NCBI GenBank assembly: GCA_049587755.1
Contig: JBAVEN010000083.1
Location: 1-64,000, forward strand
From: Bog-375 sp049587755
Lineage (GTDB): Bacteria; Acidobacteriota; Terriglobia; Bryobacterales; Bryobacteraceae
DNA length: 64,000 nucleotides
Reading direction: 5' to 3'
Part shown: one piece after another, positions 59,878 to 64,000 of the stretch
Position numbering within the stretch: the first letter of the stretch is position 1
Layout: the number at the start of each line of letters is the position of its first letter
The notes under the pieces: model-generated
What the model was told of the DNA's origin: nothing
Database searches by the model: none
The model's input: the letters and a program-made list of their open reading frames with translations, nothing else
Program-made: the position numbers and the translations under genes

Positions 59878-61029
59878 CTAGAACTTCGCCTTGATTTCCG
59901 CGTACGCCCAATCCAGCCACGGCAGCAGGGCTTTGATGTCCGCGATTTCCACGGTTGCGCCGCCCCACACTCGCAATCCCGGAGGTGCGTCCCGGTACGC
60001 GCCGACGTCGTAAGCTGCCTTCTCCTTATCGAGCAGAGAAACGATCGCCTTGGCGTTCTTGGCCTGCTCCTCGGCAGGCAGTGCCAGATAAGCGGGGTCG
60101 ACGATCTTCAGACAGATCGATGTGTTGGAGCGAATCGCCTTCTCCTCCGCCAGAAACGCGGCCCAGGAAGATTGCGCAACCCACTCCTCGATCGCTTTCA
60201 GGTTGGCGCTCGAACGCGCCAGCAGCGCGGGCAGCCCGCCAATCGATTCCGCCCACTTCAGTCCGTCCAGCGCGTCTTCCACCGCGAGCATCGAGGGAGT
60301 GTTAATCGTCTCGCCTTCGAAGATGCCGGCTATCAGTTCGCTTCCCTTGGTCATCCGGAAGATTTTAGGCAGCGGGCGATCTGGCGCGTACCCTTCCAGC
60401 CGCTTGACCGCTCGCGGACTGAGCGCCAGCATGCCGTGCGCGGCCTCGCCGCCCAGCACCTTCTGCCAGGACCAGGTCACGACGTCCAGTTTGTCCCAGG
60501 GCACCTCCATCGCGTAGACCGCCGAGGTGGCGTCGCAGATCGATAAGCCCTGGCGGTCGGCCGCGATCCAGTCCCCATTCGGGACGCGCACCCCCGAAGT
60601 GGTCCCGTTCCACGGGAAGACAACGTCGCGGCTCCAATCGGCCTGGCGCAAGTCCGGCAGTTTGCCATAGTCGGCCTGAAAGAGGCGCAGATCTTTCAGC
60701 TTGAGCTGCTTCTTGCAATCCGTCGCCCAGCCGCCGCCGAAACTCTCCCACGAAAACACGTCGACACCGCGCTCGCCCAGCAGGGACCAGAGGGCCATCT
60801 CGACAGCGCCGGTATCGGACGCGGGAACGATCCCGAGTATGTGGCTCTGCGGCATTCCCAGCAGATTCTTGCTCCGCTCAATGACTTCCGCCAGCTTGTT
60901 CTTGCCGATTTTGGCCCTGTGCGACCGCCCAACCGCGGCGTCTTTCAGGGCGTCCAGAGTCCAGCCGGGCCGTTTGGCGCAGGGCCCGGAGGAGAAGTAC
61001 GGGTTCTTAGGCGTCAGTGATGGCTTCAT
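59878..61029 (-). CDS. serC: Phosphoserine aminotransferase
   Basis: Converts 3-phosphohydroxypyruvate to phosphoserine with pyridoxal phosphate. The 383-residue protein begins MKPSLTPKNPYFSSGPCAKR and has RSHRAKIGKNKLAEVIERSK, FPWNGTTSGVRVPNG, the PLP-binding SWQKVLGG with its Lys, and GETINTPSMLAVEDALDGLK. This is the alphaproteobacteria/Methanosarcina-type form (TIGR01365 as I recall) and not the E. coli form. The ATG at 61029 lies four bases downstream of serA, so the two serine-synthesis genes are cotranscribed. Confidence 0.94.
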   Translation of the reverse strand: MKPSLTPKNPYFSSGPCAKRPGWTLDALKDAAVGRSHRAKIGKNKLAEVIERSKNLLGMPQSHILGIVPASDTGAVEMALWSLLGERGVDVFSWESFGGGWATDCKKQLKLKDLRLFQADYGKLPDLRQADWSRDVVFPWNGTTSGVRVPNGDWIAADRQGLSICDATSAVYAMEVPWDKLDVVTWSWQKVLGGEAAHGMLALSPRAVKRLEGYAPDRPLPKIFRMTKGSELIAGIFEGETINTPSMLAVEDALDGLKWAESIGGLPALLARSSANLKAIEEWVAQSSWAAFLAEEKAIRSNTSICLKIVDPAYLALPAEEQAKNAKAIVSLLDKEKAAYDVGAYRDAPPGLRVWGGATVEIADIKALLPWLDWAYAEIKAKF

Positions 61030-61033
61030 ATAA

Positions 61034-62623
61034 TTACTCGAACTCGACGGCGCGCGCGAATTTGACGGCCGGGTGATCGCGCAATTGCACCAGCACGGTT
61101 TCCGGCACCAGGCCGTCAATCGAGACCAGGGCCACGGCTTCGAGCGGCTGGCCGGGATCGGTGGCGGCGTCGCGGCGCCCCAGCGAAAAGTTCGCGATAT
61201 TGATCCGGTTGCGGCCGAGCACCGTTCCCACGTGACCGATGACTCCCGGCACGTCCTGGTTCTTCATGAAGATGAGCGAGCCGGCCAAGGCCGCTTCGCA
61301 TTGAATGCCATCCACCTGCAGGAGGCGCGGCTTGGCCAGCAACACGGCGCCTTCCACGCTGGCGACGCCGCTTTCGGTGATCAGGTCCAGGCGGATGGAA
61401 TCCGTGTGGCCCGAGCGCGGCTCGCGGCCTTCCTGCACCGTCCAGCCGCGATGTCCGGCAATCGACATGGCGTTCACCAGGTTTGCCTTTTTCGAAGTGG
61501 AACGCGCCAACGCGCCCGCCACCCCGGCGTTGCGCAGCAGGTTGGTATTGCCGTCGGCGATGCGGCCGAAATAAGTGAGGCGCACAATGCGCGGATTGCC
61601 GCTGGCGATGTGCGCCGCGAAATTGCCCAACCGTTCCGCCAGAGCCATGTACGGGCTGAGCGCGCGGTACTGTTCCGGCGAGAGCGCCGGCATGTTGACG
61701 GCGTTGATGGCCACCCCGCTCTTCAGATACTCAACTACCTGTTGGGCGATGCGCACGCCCACAATCTCCTGCGCCTCCTCGGTCGAGCCGGCGATGTGCG
61801 GCGTGGCCAGCACGGCTTCGGAAACGAACAGCGGATAGCCGGCAGGGACCGGCTCGGTGGCGAACACGTCCACCGCGGCGCCGGCCACTTTGCCGGAGCC
61901 CACCGCTTCGGCCAGCGCGGCTTCATCCACCAGTTCGCCGCGGGCGCAGTTCACGATGCGCACTCCCGGCTTCATCGCCGCGAACGCTTCGCGCGAAAGC
62001 ATGCCCGTGGTTTCCGGCGTAGCGGCCACGTGCAGCGTGATGTAGTCGCTTTGGGCGTAGAGCGCGGCAAGATCCAGCAGTTCCGCGCCGACGTCTTCGG
62101 CGATCTTCGAAGTCACGTAAGGATCGTGCGCCACCACTCGCATCTCGAAGGCGCGGGCGCGCTTCACCACTTCACGGCCGATGCTGCCCAGCCCCACAAT
62201 GCCGAGCGTCTTGCCGCGCAGCTCATTGCCCATCAGCCTCTTCTTCTCCCACTTGCCGGCGCGCGTCGAGGCGCTGGCCTGGGGGATGTGGCGCGCCATC
62301 GCCAGCATCAGCGCCAGCGTGTGCTCGGCCACCGACACGGCGTTGCCGCCGGGGGTGTTCATCACCAGCACGCCGGCCGTGGTAGCGGCATCCAGGTCAA
62401 CGTTGTCGACTCCCACGCCGGCGCGCCCGATCACCCGCAGATTCGGCGCCTTGGCTAGAACGTCGGCGGTAACCTGAACGGCGCTGCGAACCAGCAGCGC
62501 CTCCGCTTGCGCCAGATGCTGCGCGTATTCCTTAGGATTGGAAACGATGACATTCCAGCCAGGCTCGCCGCGCAACAGATCGAGGGCGGCTGCGGCGATA
62601 GGCTCGGCAACTAGGATGTTCAT
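61034..62623 (-). CDS. serA: D-3-phosphoglycerate dehydrogenase, long form
   Basis: The first step of serine synthesis from 3-phosphoglycerate. The 529-residue protein has GVGVDNVDLDAATTAGVLVM, the NAD motif GKTLGIVGLGSIGREVVKRA, and catalytic residues in VNCARGELVDEAALAEA and ATPHIAGSTEEAQE. An intervening (ASB) domain and a C-terminal ACT domain (FMKNQDVPGVIGHVGTVLGR, EAVALVSIDGLVPE) mark the long form seen in Bacillus and mycobacteria, where serine can inhibit. ATG 62623 is the start. serC follows four bases after its stop. Confidence 0.96.
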   Translation of the reverse strand: MNILVAEPIAAAALDLLRGEPGWNVIVSNPKEYAQHLAQAEALLVRSAVQVTADVLAKAPNLRVIGRAGVGVDNVDLDAATTAGVLVMNTPGGNAVSVAEHTLALMLAMARHIPQASASTRAGKWEKKRLMGNELRGKTLGIVGLGSIGREVVKRARAFEMRVVAHDPYVTSKIAEDVGAELLDLAALYAQSDYITLHVAATPETTGMLSREAFAAMKPGVRIVNCARGELVDEAALAEAVGSGKVAGAAVDVFATEPVPAGYPLFVSEAVLATPHIAGSTEEAQEIVGVRIAQQVVEYLKSGVAINAVNMPALSPEQYRALSPYMALAERLGNFAAHIASGNPRIVRLTYFGRIADGNTNLLRNAGVAGALARSTSKKANLVNAMSIAGHRGWTVQEGREPRSGHTDSIRLDLITESGVASVEGAVLLAKPRLLQVDGIQCEAALAGSLIFMKNQDVPGVIGHVGTVLGRNRINIANFSLGRRDAATDPGQPLEAVALVSIDGLVPETVLVQLRDHPAVKFARAVEFE

Positions 62624-62766
62624 AAGGGTAGGAAAGCGTCGGGCACCGGCGGCCTGCACATCATCGCCCGGTCCCCCGGCGGCAGCGAGGGCGCCTGGGG
62701 GGAAGCCGATAAACGTCGCTCTTTGATGTGCATAGGGGATGCCCGTGTCTTAGAATAACATTCATC

Positions 62767-63213
62767 ATGCCTCTCATCGATCAGGTGCAGCAAGACATGG
62801 TTGCGGCCATGAAGGCCAGGCAAGAGGCCCGTTTGAGCGCACTCCGCATGATCAAAGCCGCGCTCATGAAGCTGAAGGTGGATTCGCCCAAGCCGCTCGA
62901 TGAAGCGGCCGAAATGTCCGTGTTGAAATCGTTGATCAAGCAGCGCATCGACGCCGCCGACGCGTTCCGCAAGGCGGGCCGGGCGGAACAGGCGGAGAAG
63001 GAGGAAGCCGAGCGAAAGCTGATTGAAACCTACCTGCCGGCGGGCGCCACGGAAGCGGAAATCGACGAGGCCATCGCCGCCGCGCTGGCCGAGACCGGTG
63101 TCGCCTCCCTCAAGCAGATGGGCGCGGTGATGAAAGCGGCGCAGGCAAGGCTCCAGGGGAAGACGGTTGACGGCAAAGCGCTAAGTGATAAAGTGAGGGC
63201 GAAACTACAATGA
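62767..63213 (+). CDS. GatB/YqeY-domain protein
   Basis: A 148-residue protein with the YqeY fold: MPLIDQVQQDMVAAMKARQE, LSALRMIKAALMKLKVDSPK, DAADAFRKAGRAEQAEKEEA and YLPAGATEAEIDEAIAAALA, ending GKTVDGKALSDKVRAKLQ. The fold is shared with the tail of the GatB amidotransferase subunit, which binds tRNA. Free YqeY proteins have no firm function. It is divergent from serA across 143 bases, and a TAGAAT (62751-62756) ten bases before its ATG suggests a very short leader. Its TGA overlaps the next ATG. Confidence 0.92.
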   Translation: MPLIDQVQQDMVAAMKARQEARLSALRMIKAALMKLKVDSPKPLDEAAEMSVLKSLIKQRIDAADAFRKAGRAEQAEKEEAERKLIETYLPAGATEAEIDEAIAAALAETGVASLKQMGAVMKAAQARLQGKTVDGKALSDKVRAKLQ

Positions 63214-64000
63214 CGCCTCCCGAAGAAAAGAAATTCCGGTCGTACGTGCCGGACAAAACCGATTTGCGAGAGTTCACAATTCGGGCGATCGTACTGGGTT
63301 TGCTGATGACCGTTGTCCTGGGCGCGGCCAACCTCTACCTTGGTTTGCGCGCCGGCATGACCATCGCGGCCACCTATCCCGCGGCGGTCATCGGCATGGC
63401 CATCCTGCGCCTGATGAAGGGCTCGATTCTCGAAGAGAACATGGCCCGTACCATCGGATCGATCGGGGAGTCGGTGGCCGCCGGCGCGGTGTTCACCATC
63501 CCGGCGTTCGTGCTGGCGGGCGTCTGGCCGGCGTTCGATCTGGAGCACGGCTACTGGAAATCGGTGGCGCTGATGGCGGTCGGCGGCACGCTGGGAATTC
63601 TATTCGTGACCCTGCTCCGCCGCGTAATGGTGGAGGATCCCGATCTTCCCTTCCCCGAGTCGGTGGCTGCAGCCGAGATTCACAAAGCCGGCCAGCAGGG
63701 CGCCAGAGCCGCCAAGATTCTCTTCGCCAACATGGGATTAGGGGCGGTCGTGTTCTTCCTGGGCGCCATCAACCTCTTCGCCGCCAGCCGGGATTTCCTG
63801 GTGCATGTCGGCGAGCTGGGAAAGAGCATGGTGAAGCTGACAAAGATCACGGGCACGCCCACGGTGCAGGCCGGCGCCATGACGACGTTTTCCGCTCCCG
63901 CCATCAGCCCTGCGTATCTAGGCGTGGGGTACATCATCGGACCGCGGCTGGGAGCGCTGAACTTCGCCGGCGGCGTCTTCGCCTGGGGACTGCTGGTGCC
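63210..64000 (+). CDS. OPT-family transporter, N-terminal part (cut by the window end)
   Basis: The first 263 codons of an oligopeptide-transporter-family protein. It begins MTPPEEKKFRSYVPDKTDLR and has repeated membrane helices with the OPT pattern: RAIVLGLLMTVVLGAANLYL, GLRAGMTIAATYPAAVIGMA, NMARTIGSIGESVAAGAVFT, DLPFPESVAAAEIHKAGQQG and PAISPAYLGVGYIIGPRLGA. Bacterial OPT proteins are proton-coupled importers of peptides or metal chelates. It is coupled to yqeY (ATGA overlap). The gene continues past the right edge of the window. Confidence 0.93.
   Translation, partial: MTPPEEKKFRSYVPDKTDLREFTIRAIVLGLLMTVVLGAANLYLGLRAGMTIAATYPAAVIGMAILRLMKGSILEENMARTIGSIGESVAAGAVFTIPAFVLAGVWPAFDLEHGYWKSVALMAVGGTLGILFVTLLRRVMVEDPDLPFPESVAAAEIHKAGQQGARAAKILFANMGLGAVVFFLGAINLFAASRDFLVHVGELGKSMVKLTKITGTPTVQAGAMTTFSAPAISPAYLGVGYIIGPRLGALNFAGGVFAWGLLV

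Noticed and set aside
61073..62458. 461-codon plus-strand frame opposite serA
   Set aside because: Antisense shadow, His/Arg/Gln-rich, while serA is complete on the other strand.
1..64000. CRISPR arrays, rRNA, tRNA, insertion sequences and prophage
   Set aside because: No regularly spaced direct repeats, no rRNA or tRNA signatures, and no transposase, integrase or phage structural motif was found in either strand.

Overview
The window is GC-rich, gene-dense DNA from a Gram-negative bacterium, most likely an Acidobacteriota of the Bryobacterales/Solibacter type. This placement is inferred from gene content: a 1229-residue Oar-like TonB-dependent receptor with a carboxypeptidase-regulatory N-terminus, a zinc-ribbon/Ser-Thr kinase/TPR protein, PEP-CTERM-type surface proteins, a TIGR03790-type protein, lipid A synthesis (lpxB), and many secreted amidohydrolase-like and Gfo/Idh/MocA-like proteins. 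No rRNA, tRNA, CRISPR array, insertion sequence or phage gene was found. The window looks chromosomal, with most genes in short operons whose starts and stops overlap.

Layout. 0.1-2.7 kb (-): five coupled genes purC-cvpA-fis-like-HAD phosphatase-51-residue zinc ribbon. 3-6.1 kb: RNase R and a membrane-anchored TlpA-like thioredoxin. 6.3-12.8 kb: an exopolysaccharide island with two glycosyltransferases, an outer-membrane barrel, a polyprenyl-phosphate sugar transferase lacking its catalytic Asp-Glu pair, and a TIGR03790-type protein. 13-19 kb: a beta-CASP RNase, then a small bacterial-microcompartment locus (one BMC-H shell protein, a CoA-acylating aldehyde dehydrogenase and a conserved hypothetical), then recJ. 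19.2-22.9 kb: an AraC regulator divergent from an aldo/keto reductase, a cupin and a zinc alcohol dehydrogenase, arranged like an aldehyde-response module. 23-27.6 kb: VOC protein, methyltransferase, orphan LytS-like kinase, ribA and a polytopic membrane protein.

27.6-29.6 kb: two tandem PEP-CTERM-type paralogues with a conserved Cys and Gln pair that resembles a thioester domain, duplicated together with their promoters. 29.7-35.3 kb: a hypothetical, lpxB, an M1-peptidase-like protein whose three zinc ligands are all replaced, a Tat-exported oxidoreductase and a lipoprotein. 35.6-43.7 kb: radical SAM protein, Ser/Thr kinase-TPR and the TonB receptor. 44.1-48.2 kb: an operon of three exported amidohydrolase-like proteins, of which only the middle one keeps the HxH metal motif. 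48.2-52.9 kb: dtd, a small basic protein, nikR-acpS, an EamA transporter, lipA, clpP and an Rrf2 regulator. 53.1-53.7 kb: a decayed S46 peptidase gene. 53.8-64 kb: methyltransferase/zinc ribbon, DedA, a PpiD-like foldase, a thioredoxin-fold protein, a secreted hypothetical, apaG, a small hypothetical, serA-serC, yqeY, and the start of an OPT transporter cut by the window end.

The most unusual signals are the microcompartment locus, whose aldehyde dehydrogenase carries two near-identical C-terminal amphipathic helices and then an in-frame TGA followed by a further 67-codon conserved-looking extension; the exported pseudoenzymes (M1-like and two amidohydrolase-like); the degenerate sugar transferase; and the putative thioester PEP-CTERM pair. 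All functional statements come from reading motifs by eye; no database search was run.
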